Shown: positions 9,085 to 18,061, counted from the stretch's first letter. The stretch is 64,000 nucleotides of DNA from Streptomyces sp. JH34 (GCF_029428875.1 NZ_JAJSOO010000001.1:186001-250000), one strand, 5' to 3'. Made by a program: numbers and translations. Notes: generated by a model from the letters alone, not told the origin.

Positions 9085-9534
9085 TCAGCGGATCTCTGTG
9101 GTCCGCTGCTCCTTGAGGGCGGCGCAGTTGGAGTTCTCGACGGACACGTAGACGTTGGCGATGCTGCCGCCCCAGCTCACGCAGTAGCCCTTGCCGTAGA
9201 CGTATCCCGGCCCGGCGTACGACGTGAAGTTGCCGTCGTCACCGGCCCACTCGTCGGTGGCGGGGACGTAGATGTACGCGGACATCGGCTTGGCCGACCC
9301 CGGGTTGGTCCGGATGGTGGTGACGCAGTTCCTGCCGTTGGAGGAGTTGTACGTCAGGTAGACGGTGCCGAGCGAGCCCACCGCGACCGAGTTCACGGTC
9401 TTGTAGGCCTTGCCGCAGACGCCCTGCGGTGTGACGTTCGGTGCAGCGGAGGCCGTCGCACCGAACGCGGCCGTGCCACCCACGAGCAGTGCGGTGGCCG
9501 CCCCGACAGCCGCGACATTACGTGCAGTTCTCAT
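9085..9534 (-). CDS. spore-associated protein A (SapA)-like secreted protein
   Basis: 149 residues, starting at an ATG after AAGGGGGAA. A classical signal peptide ends ATASAA. The mature domain has 'VCGKAYKTVNSVAVGSLGTV', a strand-rich core and four cysteines (VCG, RNCV, GYCVSW, NCAAL) that can form two disulfides. This matches the SapA family first found associated with Streptomyces spores. It is exported and probably surface-located; precise role unknown. Transcribed alone, with a long spacer on its 5' side. Confidence 0.8.
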   Translation of the reverse strand: MRTARNVAAVGAATALLVGGTAAFGATASAAPNVTPQGVCGKAYKTVNSVAVGSLGTVYLTYNSSNGRNCVTTIRTNPGSAKPMSAYIYVPATDEWAGDDGNFTSYAGPGYVYGKGYCVSWGGSIANVYVSVENSNCAALKEQRTTEIR

Positions 9535-10109
9535 ATTTCCCCCTTGTGTACCTGAGAGCTGTTTGCTCCTGCTTGGTGGGACCCTCGAACGGCATGGATG
9601 GTTGCACCGCATACACACAGAGGTACGGGACGATCACCGCCAGATCGGGGTGCTCACGGGATCCTGGCCGGTCGGACGCCCGCCGGGCGGTGAAAAAAGT
9701 CGGGCCCGGCCCCGACACCTTCGCCACGACCACCCCTTCTCCTCTCGCGACAGCAGCCGCGAGCGGCGTGTTCGACCCTCGGGCAGGAGCAGCGCGAGAG
9801 GGGGCGGGTGATGATCAGTCGGCCGGCGCCGATTGGACGGCACTCTGGGCGTCTTCGGGCGCGTGGTGGACCTGCTCGCTCTCAGGCCGCCGTGGAGCTG
9901 CGTGATCCGGATCGCGTGAGTTCACCGAGGCGAGCCGGCCGCGATCGCGGACTGTCGGGATCCGGGCTGCCGACGACCCGCAGAACCGGTCGGCGATCGC
10001 GGCCGAAGACCTCGGCGATTTTGCGGAACCTTTACCCCGGACCGGCCGTTGACCGGGTGAGCGCACGGGCTCGCGACCGACAACTCAGACGAAGACCGAG
10101 GTGACCTCG
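9535..10109. other. 575-base spacer without a convincing gene
   Basis: Both strands contain only short, codon-bias-poor frames. The left part is the promoter region of the sapA-like gene and the right part that of the terB-like gene. A minus-strand hairpin with a T6 tract lies at 9693-9716. Near 9920-10030, 'GATCGCGG'-type GC-rich motifs recur but show no coding bias. Confidence 0.5.
9693..9716 (-). terminator. rho-independent-like terminator (minus strand)
   Basis: On the minus strand GTCGGG-GCCGGG-CCCGAC is followed directly by TTTTTT. It is the only hairpin with a clear U-tract in the window. No obvious gene precedes it within ~400 bases on the minus strand, so it may end an unrecognised small transcript or insulate the sapA-like promoter. 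Confidence 0.45.
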
Positions 10110-10658
10110 ATGGCAGTGTGGGACCGACTCAAGGATCAGGCCAGGACTCTGCAGCAGTCCCAGGGAGCACGTGGGCCGGGGGCAGGGCGCAGCACCGGAC
10201 AGGGATCGGGTGGTGGTTCGCGCGCCCAGTTGGTCAGCACGCTGAAGTCACAGCTCGCTTCCCTCAAGACGGAGCTGAAGAGCGGCGCCTACCGGGACGC
10301 GAGTATGGCGATGTGCGCGCTCGTCGCAGCCGCCGACGGACACGTCGACCCTGCCGAGCGCCGGCACGTGGAGTCCATGATCCTGGGGAACGAAGTCCTG
10401 CAGAACTTCCCGCCGGAGCAGTTGCGTCAGCGCTTCAACAAGCATGTGGACCAGCTGACCGTCAACTTCCAGCAGGGCAAGGCGGACGCGATCCAGGAGA
10501 TCACCAAGACCGCCAAGAAGCCGACCGAAGCCAGGGCCGTACTCCAGACCGGCATCGTCATCGCCGGAGCCGACGGCGACTTCTCGCAGGCCGAGCACAT
10601 GATCCTCCGGGAGGTGTGCACCGCGCTGGGGCTCTCCCCCACCGAGTTCCAGCTCTGA
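10110..10658 (+). CDS. TerB-family (tellurite resistance B-like) protein
   Basis: 182 residues. After a Gly/Ser-rich N-terminal linker (to ~residue 35) comes an all-helical TerB domain: 'AMCALVAAADGHVDPAERRHVE' and 'TGIVIAGADGDFSQAEHMILREV', two related helical repeats each with an acidic D-G-D/H loop proposed to bind metal. ATG 10110 is preferred because GAGGTG sits 6 bases upstream; a GTG at 10101 is in frame. TerB proteins are linked to membrane-associated stress responses. No other ter genes are adjacent, so this is a solitary copy. Confidence 0.85.
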   Translation: MAVWDRLKDQARTLQQSQGARGPGAGRSTGQGSGGGSRAQLVSTLKSQLASLKTELKSGAYRDASMAMCALVAAADGHVDPAERRHVESMILGNEVLQNFPPEQLRQRFNKHVDQLTVNFQQGKADAIQEITKTAKKPTEARAVLQTGIVIAGADGDFSQAEHMILREVCTALGLSPTEFQL

Positions 10659-10780
10659 ACCGAACACTCGGAGGAGTGCGCTTCACGGGGCGCTGGGCCG
10701 CGTCCGACGGCTGCGTCAGCCGAACGCGCTTTTACGGACAGGGCATACCGTCACGCATTCTGTCCGGCGTGCCGACCTCA

Positions 10781-11206
10781 TCACCCGGTATGCCCCGAAG
10801 ACGTCCGGGCGCTCGGCCGGCGGTCCGCAGGAAGTCCGCAGGCCGGCGTTCCGCCCGGCATCCGCTCCCGGTTGTTCGCGACGAGCCGGTAGACGCCGTG
10901 CGCGATCCAACGAAGTGGGGGAAGGGTGAGCAGCGCCCCCGGGACGGCCCAGCCCCGACCGGCGTTCAGGAGCAGCTTGGCGACGGCCTGCACACCTCCG
11001 TGCACGTCTCCCGTGGGCGTGACCCACAAGAGTTCGTACTCCGCGCGCTCCTGAGTGACGCCGTGGACGTCCAGGTCCGTGAACTGCCAAGGGGAGACCT
11101 CGCAGCGTAGCCGGAGATGCTGCTCGGCGAACCTCACGGAAGAGGTGCAGAAAGCACAGTCTCCGTCGTAGATCAGTACAGGTCGCGTCCGCATGGCCCT
11201 CATCAT
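10781..11206 (-). CDS. thiol-disulfide oxidoreductase-like DCC family protein (DUF393)
   Basis: 141 residues. The family's name-giving motif is present at the N-terminus: 'YDGDCAFC', a CxxC-type redox site preceded by Asp, on a thioredoxin-like fold. The C-terminal 'GVYRLVANNRERM' is also typical of DCC proteins. Starts at 11206, 11203 and 11194 are all possible, and the first is reported. The protein has no signal peptide, so it is cytoplasmic. Biochemical partners are unknown. Divergent from the beta-lactamase gene, with 209 bases between starts. Confidence 0.8.
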   Translation of the reverse strand: MMRAMRTRPVLIYDGDCAFCTSSVRFAEQHLRLRCEVSPWQFTDLDVHGVTQERAEYELLWVTPTGDVHGGVQAVAKLLLNAGRGWAVPGALLTLPPLRWIAHGVYRLVANNRERMPGGTPACGLPADRRPSARTSSGHTG

Positions 11207-11415
11207 GCCACCGGGCAGCCGCGGAGGACGTCCGGCCGTGCGGTCCCTCTCCGTGCGACACGGCCTCGTAGCAGGACGTCCGCCGGGAACGGATGCGACC
11301 GGCCTAGGCTGAGCAGCCATAACGCGGTCGGACCTGCACCGTGCCCCGGTCTCCCAGCATCCGGGGATCGACATTCGGCCACTCGTCGCCCCGCAGCCAG
11401 GAAGCCACAACCCAC

Positions 11416-12375
11416 GTGCCCACCCCTCTCCCCCGCCGCACCGCGCTCTCCGCATTCGCCGGTCTCGCAGCCCTTCCACTCGCCGCGTGCGACACGATCA
11501 CGCCGGCCGGCGCACCACCCGCCCCCTCCGGACCGGCGCCGTCACCGCCGGAATCGGCCCGGCGGCGTGCGGGGCGCGCGCTCCGGGAACTGGAGCGGAA
11601 GTTCCAGGCTCGGCTGGGTGTGTACGCGGTCGACACCGGGACCGGCGTCTCCGTGACCCATCGCCCCGACGAGCGGTTCGCCTACGCCTCCACCTGCAAG
11701 GTGCTGCTGGCCGGCGCGGTGCTGGGCACGCACACGCTTCAGCAGCTCGAACGGCTCGTACGGTACGGGCCCGGCGACCTCGTCGCCCACTCACCGATCA
11801 CCGAGCGGCACGTGGGTTCGGGCATGACCCTGCGCCAGCTGTGTGATGCCGCCGTCCGCCACAGCGACAACGCCGCGGCCAACCTCCTCTTCGCCGACCT
11901 CGGTGGTCCCCGTCGGCTGCAGGACACGCTCATCGCGCTCGGCGACCGCACCACCCGCTGCGACCGCTACGAGACCGCTCTCAGCGAGGCAGCACCGGGG
12001 GACCTCCGCGACACCAGCACACCCCGCGCCCTGGCCGCCGATCTGCGCGCGTACGTGCTCGGCGACGTCCTCAGTGCGGAGAAGCGGGCCGTGCTGACCG
12101 ACTGGCTCAGGCGCAACACCACCGGAGGCGCGCTCATCCGCGCGGGAGTCCCCGCCGGCTGGCCGGTGGGCGACAAGACCGGCACGGGCGGCTACGGCAC
12201 CCGCAACGACATCGCAGTCGTCTGGCCGCCGGAATCGGCGCCGATCACCGTCGCCGTGCTGTCCCGTCGTGGCACTCGCGGAGCGAAGCCGCAGGACGCG
12301 CTCATCGCCGAGGCGGCCCGCGTCACCCTCAGCGCCCTCACCGGACAGATCGCTCCCGACACTCAGGGGCGGTAG
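11416..12375 (+). CDS. class A beta-lactamase (lipoprotein-type signal)
   Basis: 319 residues. The signal has an RR pair ([11 protein letters not shown]) and ends LAAC, so it may be a Tat-exported lipoprotein anchored at Cys25. The class A motifs are complete: S92-T-C-K95 (Ambler S70xxK), S150-D-N152 (SDN130), E186 in 'ETALS' (E166) and K254-T-G (K234TG). The residue at Ambler 170, normally Asn in ExxLN, reads Ser here. GTG 11416 is chosen because it begins directly before the signal peptide; the frame upstream is open. It hydrolyses beta-lactams outside the membrane. The last 13 bases overlap the convergent VOC gene. Confidence 0.9.
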   Translation: MPTPLPRRTALSAFAGLAALPLAACDTITPAGAPPAPSGPAPSPPESARRRAGRALRELERKFQARLGVYAVDTGTGVSVTHRPDERFAYASTCKVLLAGAVLGTHTLQQLERLVRYGPGDLVAHSPITERHVGSGMTLRQLCDAAVRHSDNAAANLLFADLGGPRRLQDTLIALGDRTTRCDRYETALSEAAPGDLRDTSTPRALAADLRAYVLGDVLSAEKRAVLTDWLRRNTTGGALIRAGVPAGWPVGDKTGTGGYGTRNDIAVVWPPESAPITVAVLSRRGTRGAKPQDALIAEAARVTLSALTGQIAPDTQGR

Positions 12376-12749
12376 CGGAGCGGATGGTCCGCGGGGACCT
12401 CCGTCAGCACGATCCGGTGACCGTCGGGGTCGGCGATCCACATCTCGATCAGCCCCCAGGGCTCCTGGAGCGGCGGCCGGAGAACGTGCGCCCCACGGGC
12501 AGCCACCTCCTCGTACGCCGCCGCGCAGTCGTCCACCTGCATCCAGAGTCTCAGCGTCTCGGTCGGCGGAACGTCCGAGCGTCCGGACAACTCGAGGAAG
12601 CCGCCGCCGAGGAAGTACACCGTTCCGCGTTCGGGGCCGGTTCCGAATTCCCGGTAGACGGGCAGTCCGAGGGTTCGCCCGTAGAAGACACGGGAGGCCT
12701 CCGGGTCGTGGGGCCTCAGCAATACCCGGCTGCTCAGTACGTGCACCAT
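12363..12749 (-). CDS. VOC superfamily (glyoxalase/bleomycin-resistance-like) protein
   Basis: 128 residues. Two beta-alpha-beta-beta-beta half modules are visible: '[23 protein letters not shown]' and '[21 protein letters not shown]', ending '[17 protein letters not shown]', a typical VOC finish in which Glu/His residues can ligate a metal. Substrate unknown. Start at ATG 12749. It is convergent with the beta-lactamase gene with overlapping 3' ends. A link to antibiotic resistance is suggested only by proximity. Confidence 0.8.
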   Translation of the reverse strand: MVHVLSSRVLLRPHDPEASRVFYGRTLGLPVYREFGTGPERGTVYFLGGGFLELSGRSDVPPTETLRLWMQVDDCAAAYEEVAARGAHVLRPPLQEPWGLIEMWIADPDGHRIVLTEVPADHPLRYRP

Positions 12750-13163
12750 GCTCCGACCCTACGCGGCCCTGCGACGCGGAGCCGCGCATCCGTCGCCACC
12801 CGGCGGGCCGTTGGTGAGGAAGCCTCCACCGCGGCCTTGATCCGCCGCCCGCGGGCCGGGGCGTACTTACGTGCGGCGGCCACGGCCGGTAGATCGCAGC
12901 CGCCTTCACGGACTGTCACGAGGCCGGCCGGCACTTCTTTCCAGCGGATGCGCGTCGGGGCAACGAGTTCACTGATCCGGAAAGCCAGAACGCCGGGTCG
13001 TCAGGCCGGCGTCCTTGACCGTGCCGCGGAAGACAGTGCAGACCACCACCTCACCCGCCGGGGTCGTGTGTCTTCGACCCGACGCCGGCTTCGGCGTCGA
13101 GCGGCATCCGCCTGTCGACGAGTCCGCACCGCAGGCGCACGGGACGCCCGCGACGGCCCGGGG
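12750..13163. other. 414-base spacer, no gene supported
   Basis: It holds the upstream region of the VOC gene and the downstream region of hemC. A perfect 8-bp hairpin at 13080-13099 is the only structured element. Short frames on both strands lack recognisable domains and start signals. Confidence 0.5.
13080..13099 (-). terminator. hairpin downstream of hemC
   Basis: CGACGCCG pairs with CGGCGTCG around a GCTT loop. It lies about 65 bases after the hemC stop on the minus strand. No U-tract, so termination is plausible but not certain. Confidence 0.4.
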
Positions 13164-14099
13164 TCAGTGCGCGATGGAGTCGATCAACTCCCGGGCGCCC
13201 TGTCTCAGCAGCGAGACGGCCACGGAGGTCCCGAGCGTGGCGGGGTCGAGCGGACCGGCCCATTCGTGTGCGTTGAGGACCGTCTTGCCGTCGGGAGTGA
13301 ACACGCAGGCGCGCAGCGAGAGCTCGCCGTTGCGGTGGGCCGTGGCGTAGCCGGCGATCGGGGAGTTGCAGTGGCCCTGCAGGACGTGGAGGAGCATGCG
13401 CTCCGCCGTGATCTCCCGGTAGGTCCCCGGGTGGTTGAGCGCGCTGACAGCCTCGATGGTCGCCGTGTCGTCCTCGCGGCACTGCAGGGCGAGAACGCCC
13501 GCGCCGATCGGAGGGCACATCGCCTCCGGGGCGAGGATGTCGCTGATCACGTCGGGCCGGCCGATCCGGTGGAGGCCCGCGACGGCGAGGAGCAACGCGT
13601 CGGCCTCCCCCGCGGCCAGTTTCGCCAGTCGCCGGTTGGCGTTGCCGCGGAAAGGTACACAGTCCAGGTGAGGATGAGAGGCGGCGAGTTGCGCTGTCCG
13701 GCGGACGGACGACGTGCCGACACGGGTGCCGTCGGGGAGCTGGTCGAGCGTGAGCCCGTCCGGGTGCACGAGGGCGTCCCGGATGTCGTCGCGCTCGAGG
13801 AACGCGGCGAACGTCGTGCCGGCGGGCAGTGGGCGGTCGGCGGGGATGTCCTTGACGCAGTGGACGGCCAGGTCCGCTTCCCCGGCCAGCAGGGCGGCGT
13901 CGACCTCCTTGGTGAAGGCGCCCTTGCCTTCGACCTTCGAGAGGTCGCCCATCCACTTGTCGCCGGTGGTCCGGACGGGGACGACCTCGGTGACGGTGGC
14001 GGGGTGGAGGTCGGCGAGACCTGCCCTGACGCGCTCGACCTGAGCCAGGGCCATGGGTGAGTCGCGGGAGACGATGCGGATCAGCTCAGGGGCGGACAT
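13164..14099 (-). CDS. hemC: hydroxymethylbilane synthase (porphobilinogen deaminase)
   Basis: 311 residues, full length for the family. It polymerises four porphobilinogen units into hydroxymethylbilane in heme/siroheme/cobalamin biosynthesis. Key elements visible: '[11 protein letters not shown]', catalytic Asp in 'HCVKDIPAD' (D84), '[11 protein letters not shown]' substrate-binding arginines, '[11 protein letters not shown]', and the dipyrromethane-cofactor cysteine C244 in '[13 protein letters not shown]'. That cofactor loop differs from the usual GGC-x-P-I-G form. An ATG at 14099 is used; a GTG at 14108 is in frame. No other tetrapyrrole genes flank it, so it may be an additional, stand-alone copy. 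Confidence 0.92.
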   Translation of the reverse strand: MSAPELIRIVSRDSPMALAQVERVRAGLADLHPATVTEVVPVRTTGDKWMGDLSKVEGKGAFTKEVDAALLAGEADLAVHCVKDIPADRPLPAGTTFAAFLERDDIRDALVHPDGLTLDQLPDGTRVGTSSVRRTAQLAASHPHLDCVPFRGNANRRLAKLAAGEADALLLAVAGLHRIGRPDVISDILAPEAMCPPIGAGVLALQCREDDTATIEAVSALNHPGTYREITAERMLLHVLQGHCNSPIAGYATAHRNGELSLRACVFTPDGKTVLNAHEWAGPLDPATLGTSVAVSLLRQGARELIDSIAH

Positions 14100-14492
14100 G
14101 AGGGTCACGATAGACCGCCGGGCCCGCAGTGCGATCGCCCGACGCGTTTTGGGCGTTCATTTCTGGACGGCTCCCGCACTGTTCAGGGACGAAGGTCACC
14201 GGTGTTTTCCGGCCGCGTTGAGACGAGGCTCCGTATGGGTCGGCCCAAGATCCCCGGGCTCGACCCTCGCCTTGGCAATAGCCCTGTGATCAGCACAAGT
14301 TGACGGCTGGTCAACGAGACGTGGGCGCGCTGCGGGCAGCTGACCGGGCGGGACGACCCTCCAACCCTCGCCCTCGTGTGGCTGGTTCATCGCCATGCAC
14401 CCTTGCCTCATCCCCCGAGGGCTGTCTGCCGCCCGGCGAGATCCCTAGCATGGCCCCACACCGACTTCACTCTCTTTGAACCGAGGGGCTGG
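14100..14492. other. 393-base divergent spacer between hemC and methyltransferase
   Basis: No gene is supported. An inverted repeat GTTGAC-N5-GTCAAC lies at 14299-14315 and could be an operator. A TAGCAT -10-like hexamer is present at 14446-14451, about 40 bases before the methyltransferase ATG, without a good -35. Confidence 0.4.
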
Positions 14493-15308
14493 ATGAGCAA
14501 CGGGGACACCTCCATTCCGAAGAACATCGACGTGAACGTGCCGAGCGTCGCGCGGATGTACGACTACTACCTGGGCGGCAAGGACAACTACCCTGCCGAC
14601 CGGGTCGCGTGCGAGCACCTGCTGGAGCGTGTACCGAGCACCAAGGTCCTGGCGGTGAACAACCGGAGATTCCTGCGGCGCGTGGTGCACCACCTGGCCT
14701 CCGAGTACGGGATACGTCAGTTCATCGATCACGGTTCCGGCCTGCCGACCCAGGACAACGTCCACCAGGTCGCGCAGCTGGTGGACCCCGGCGCCCGGGT
14801 CGTCTACGTCGACAACGACCCCATCGTGCTGGCTCACGGCAAGGCCATACTCGAGGAGAACGACCGGACCGCGGTCATCCAGGCGGACATGCGGGACACG
14901 GATGGCATCTTCGGTCACCCGGAGGTGGCCCGGCTCATGGACTTCGACGAGCCGGTGGCCGCGCTCTTCGTGTCCGTGCTGCACTGCATCCCTGACAAGG
15001 ACGACCCCGCGGGCCTGGTCCGCCGTGTGGCGGACCGGCTGGCCCCTGGAAGCTTCCTGGTGGTCTGCCAGCTCGTCAGTGAGGACGCGGGGACCCGTGA
15101 CTTCGTCACGGACTTCATGGCGCAGAGCACCGGCAACCAGTGGGGCCGGGTGCGCCAGCAGGCTGACGTGCACGAATTCCTGGAGGGTCTCGACGTACTC
15201 GAACCGGGCCTGGTCGAGGTGTCGACGTGGCGGCCGGATTCGGATCTGGCGCCGAAGCAGGAGACCCAGGAGTGGATCGAGTTCGGCGGCGTCGCCCGCA
15301 AGTGGTGA
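14493..15308 (+). CDS. SAM-dependent methyltransferase, DUF574 / Methyltransf_19 family
   Basis: 271 residues, starting at an ATG after GAGGGGC. The family hallmarks are obvious: 'PSVARMYDYYLGGKDNYPADR' at the N-terminus, then 'RQFIDHGSGLPTQDNVHQVA' (SAM-binding loop region), 'VVYVDNDPIVLAHG' and 'MRDTDGIFGHPEV'. This family is greatly expanded in Streptomyces and the methyl acceptors are unknown. It ends 41 bases before the end of the convergent HTH regulator gene. Confidence 0.88.
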   Translation: MSNGDTSIPKNIDVNVPSVARMYDYYLGGKDNYPADRVACEHLLERVPSTKVLAVNNRRFLRRVVHHLASEYGIRQFIDHGSGLPTQDNVHQVAQLVDPGARVVYVDNDPIVLAHGKAILEENDRTAVIQADMRDTDGIFGHPEVARLMDFDEPVAALFVSVLHCIPDKDDPAGLVRRVADRLAPGSFLVVCQLVSEDAGTRDFVTDFMAQSTGNQWGRVRQQADVHEFLEGLDVLEPGLVEVSTWRPDSDLAPKQETQEWIEFGGVARKW

Positions 15309-15321
15309 CGCGTCGCGTCAC
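15305..15321. terminator. short bidirectional hairpin between convergent genes
   Basis: GTGACGC-GTC-GCGTCAC overlaps the methyltransferase stop codon and lies ~30 bases from the end of the opposing regulator gene. A 7-bp GC-rich stem with no U-tract. Confidence 0.35.
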
Positions 15322-15349
15322 GCGCGGCCGGCGGTGACGGGGCAGGTGC

Positions 15350-16258
15350 TCAGCTGTAGCGCTCGAGCGCCTGCCTCAGCAGGTCCCTGCTCGCGACGGG
15401 GCTCGGCGACTGCGCGCTGAGCGAGTCGAGGATCCACCGGTACTCGTCCGTGCTCTCCGGCTTGTTCACGGACGTGGCATTGGTCAGGTGCTCGATGTAC
15501 GCGACATCGGGGAGTCCTTCCATCGCGAACCGCAGATAGGTGATGCCGTTTCCCGGAGAGGTGTGGGCGGTCACCTCGAACGGGGCCACCTGCACGATCA
15601 CGTGAGGCAGACGGGTCATCTCCAGCAGGTGGGCCAGCTGTTCGCGCATCACCCGGGCACCGCCCGTGGGTCGCAACAGCACCGCCTCGTCCAGCAGCAC
15701 CCAGAGCTTGGGCGCGTCGCGCCGCTGGAGCAGCTGCTGTCGCCTGAGCCTCAGTTCGACGCGGCGCCGGGTGATCTCCTCCGATTCGAGGGCATGTCCG
15801 GAACGCACCACCGCATGGGCGTAGTCGGCCGTCTGCAGTAGCCCCGGAACGTAATGCCCCTCGTACGTACGGATGGACGCGGCGGCCTCCTCCAAGCCGA
15901 CCAGGGGCTCGAACCAGTCCGGCAGTACGTCGGCGTAGTTGCGCCACCATCCGCGTTGTCCGGCTCTGCGCACGAGATCGATGAACTCTGCCGTCCTGGC
16001 GGGGTCGGTCACGCCGTAGAGCACGAGCAGATCGGCGGCGTCGCGCTCCTTGCAGGGAGAATGTCCGGTCTCCATCCGGCTGATCTTGGCCGTCGAGCAG
16101 CGGATCCGGTCGGCGGCGACATCCGGGGTGATGCCTGCCTCACCGCGCATCCGCCGCAGTTGCGCGCCCAGCACCAGGCGCAGCGCCGTGGGGCTCGCAC
16201 CTGTGGCCGAGGCGAGCGTCGGCTTCCGTGACGGCTGAAGCGGTTCGATGCCGGGCAT
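15350..16258 (-). CDS. XRE-family regulator with DUF5753 (Scr1/WhiJ-like) domain
   Basis: 302 residues. An N-terminal helix-turn-helix (residues ~27-85, 'LGAQLRRMRGEAGITPDVAA' then 'RIRCSTAKISRMETGH') is followed by the DUF5753 domain with 'RTYEGHYVPGLLQTADYAHAV', 'RRRVELRLRRQQLLQR', 'WVLLDEAVLLRP' and 'YIEHLTNATSVNKPE'. These regulators pair with DUF397 proteins in WhiJ/AbaA-type loci that influence development and antibiotic production. The DUF397 gene lies directly upstream on the same strand (109 bases), followed by a divergent anti-sigma-like ATPase. Confidence 0.88.
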   Translation of the reverse strand: MPGIEPLQPSRKPTLASATGASPTALRLVLGAQLRRMRGEAGITPDVAADRIRCSTAKISRMETGHSPCKERDAADLLVLYGVTDPARTAEFIDLVRRAGQRGWWRNYADVLPDWFEPLVGLEEAAASIRTYEGHYVPGLLQTADYAHAVVRSGHALESEEITRRRVELRLRRQQLLQRRDAPKLWVLLDEAVLLRPTGGARVMREQLAHLLEMTRLPHVIVQVAPFEVTAHTSPGNGITYLRFAMEGLPDVAYIEHLTNATSVNKPESTDEYRWILDSLSAQSPSPVASRDLLRQALERYS

Positions 16259-16367
16259 GCGGACTCCTGAGGACGGGCGTCTTGACGCCAGTGTGCCATC
16301 AGGAGCCCCCGGAAGGCCCGGCCGTTGCGAGACTGCCGTGCTTTTTCGGCCGACCTGCGGCGTCCGT

Positions 16368-16604
16368 TCAGCCTGCCATGGTGTCGAAGTCGCCGTCCCT
16401 GACGCCCGCGAGGAACGCGCGCACCTCGGCTCCCGTGTACACGAGGGCCGGGCCTTCGGGGAACCTGGAGTTACGGACGGCCACTTCGCCGCCGGGCAGC
16501 AACGCCATCTCCACGCAGTTCCCGCTGGGGTTGCTGTGATGACTCTTCTTCCACTCCACGCCGGACAGGGAGTTGGCGGGTACGCCGTTGTCGATGTGCT
16601 GCAT
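16368..16604 (-). CDS. DUF397 small protein
   Basis: 78 residues. Typical DUF397: 'NGVPANSLSGVEWKKSHHSN', 'GNCVEMALLPGGEVAVRNSR' and 'FLAGVRDGDFD' at the end. ATG 16604 is chosen because AAGGA lies 9 bases upstream; ATG 16613 overlaps that site. In well-studied cases these small proteins bind and antagonise the adjacent DUF5753 regulator. It shares its promoter region with the divergent ATPase gene. Confidence 0.85.
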   Translation of the reverse strand: MQHIDNGVPANSLSGVEWKKSHHSNPSGNCVEMALLPGGEVAVRNSRFPEGPALVYTGAEVRAFLAGVRDGDFDTMAG

Positions 16605-16696
16605 GCGGTCCATTCCTTCTCGTTGCTCTGACACGTCCTGGTGTGGCACCAGGGCCCGCGCCGGGTGAACAGGTGTCTCTTGCTCACACCCCTGGG

Positions 16697-16744
16697 TGCA
16701 ATTTCGGATGCAATTGCACTACGTGCGCGGACGGCGAGGATACT
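16697..16744 (+). promoter_or_regulatory. divergent control region: TGCAATT repeats and promoter-like hexamers
   Basis: TGCAATT occurs twice, at 16697-16703 and 16709-16715, 12 bases apart, and the second is part of TGCAATTGCA, a palindrome. TTGCAC (16714-16719) and GATACT (16739-16744) are separated by 19 bases and point toward the ATPase gene. The AT-rich patch stands out in this GC-rich DNA and may be the binding site of the adjacent HTH regulator. Confidence 0.35.
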
Positions 16745-16805
16745 AGTGGCCGTCCGGACCTGACGACACCACCAACCAGCCTTCAGCGGAGGGTGATCAG
16801 CGCTC

Positions 16806-17372
16806 ATGCACGCGGAGAACACACCACGTCACGGAGCGGCAGCTGTCACGCCCCGCCCGGGAGCCGGCAGCACGGATCCGCATGAGGAGCTGGCGCGGGA
16901 TCTCGGCATCAGGGCCCCCGGATTCACCACGCGCGGTCTGGGCGCGGATCCGGAGAGCCTGCGGCAGGCACGGGCGTTCGTCCGCGACGCGCTCGAGTAC
17001 TGGGGTCTGCGCTCGTGCGCGGACGACGTGTCCCTCGTGGCGGGCGAACTGGTGAGCAACGCGGTCTGTCACGGGATCCAGCCCACGGCGGAGCACCCCG
17101 ATCCGCCGAGGGCCCGGCTGGGACTGGCCTGTCAGGACGGGACGCTCGTCTGCGCGGTGACCGACCCCAGCCCCGAGGTCCCCGTGCTGCGCCGGGCGGA
17201 CGAATCCCTGGAGCGGGGCAGGGGCCTGCGCATCATCGACGCGCTCAGCAGCTCATGGGGCTGGTCGCGGCCCTCGCTCGCGGGCAAGACCGTCTGGGCC
17301 AGGATCCCGGTCCTCCTCGGACCGGTGTGTCACAGCTCCACCAGCGCCGTCCAGGCCTCAGCCAGGAGGTAG
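16806..17372 (+). CDS. ATP-binding protein, RsbW-like anti-sigma factor/serine kinase
   Basis: 188 residues. HATPase_c_2 fold: N-box 'SLVAGELVSNAVCHG', G1-type 'CAVTDPSPEVP' and G2 'GRGLRIIDALSSSWGW', ending 'GKTVWARIPV'. Such proteins phosphorylate or bind anti-sigma antagonists or sigma factors in partner-switching systems. Together with the adjacent DUF397 and DUF5753 genes it completes an AbaA/WhiJ-like locus. Its last 43 bases overlap the convergent SGNH hydrolase gene, and those C-terminal residues look non-conserved. Confidence 0.88.
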   Translation: MHAENTPRHGAAAVTPRPGAGSTDPHEELARDLGIRAPGFTTRGLGADPESLRQARAFVRDALEYWGLRSCADDVSLVAGELVSNAVCHGIQPTAEHPDPPRARLGLACQDGTLVCAVTDPSPEVPVLRRADESLERGRGLRIIDALSSSWGWSRPSLAGKTVWARIPVLLGPVCHSSTSAVQASARR

Positions 17373-17962
17373 TGCCCGAGAGGGGTCGGGTGGACTCCGT
17401 CGCCGGCGATGGACTCGGCGCCACCGGCGGCACGTGCCGCCTGGTTGAGCAGGCCGTCCGCCGCCAGCAGCGCGGCGTCGAACTCCTCCGCCAGCCGTCG
17501 GACGGTCTGGATCCTGGGATCGAGGTCCTCGCGCCAGGCCCACTGCTCGTCGCGCACCGGCACGAGGAAGGGTTCGATGAGGATCAGCCTGGCACCCGTC
17601 CTCTCCCGGACCTGGGTGAGGATGGCGCGGTAGTCGTCCTCGTACACACGCACCGGGTTGACCGTGCCGGAGTCGTAGCGACGCCACGTGTCGTTCACTC
17701 CGATGAGGACCGATACGACATCCGGCTCGAGGTCCAGGGCGTCCTCACGCCAGCGGGCGCGCAGATCCGCGACGCCGTCACCGCTGACACCTCGGTTGAA
17801 GAACGTGATGTCGCTGTCCGGTCGGGCGGACCGCACGGACTCGGCAGCCATCCGGACGTAGCCGTTGCCCAGAGGGCGGTCGCGTTCAGCCAGCCTGCCC
17901 ACATCGGTGATGCTGTCGCCCTGGAACAGGACGGTGGCTGAGGGGTGCAGGCTGACGGTCAC
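17330..17962 (-). CDS. SGNH/GDSL hydrolase
   Basis: 210 residues from GTG 17962, which has GGAG 7 bases upstream; an ATG at 18022 adds 20 residues. The SGNH blocks are clear: block I 'FQGDSITD' (nucleophile Ser), block II 'NRGVSGDGV' (Gly), block III 'LIGVNDTW' (Asn), and block V 'DGVHPTPLGH' (Asp-x-x-His). An esterase or lipase acting on acyl or acetyl esters is expected. No signal peptide, so intracellular. It reads convergently into the ATPase gene. Confidence 0.88.
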   Translation of the reverse strand: MTVSLHPSATVLFQGDSITDVGRLAERDRPLGNGYVRMAAESVRSARPDSDITFFNRGVSGDGVADLRARWREDALDLEPDVVSVLIGVNDTWRRYDSGTVNPVRVYEDDYRAILTQVRERTGARLILIEPFLVPVRDEQWAWREDLDPRIQTVRRLAEEFDAALLAADGLLNQAARAAGGAESIAGDGVHPTPLGHYLLAEAWTALVEL

Positions 17963-18061
17963 GCGGCGCTCCGAACGGTAAGGAACAAGGACGCGGTAAT
18001 CCTGCCCACGGGGGCCCTTCATGATCCGGACCGGGCGGGTAGGGGCCGGGGCCGACCGAAG

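Noticed and set aside
10706..10733. Hairpin CGGCTG-CGT-CAGCCG with a nearby TTTT after terB-like gene
   Set aside because: Stem of only 6 bp and the T-run is separated by several bases; too weak to list as a terminator.
12734..12934. 66-codon minus-strand frame upstream of VOC gene
   Set aside because: No recognisable domain; overlaps the VOC start and lacks a ribosome site.
16806..17372. Phage or genomic island boundary at the tRNA-Trp region
   Set aside because: No integrase, attachment repeat or composition change is seen around 18387.
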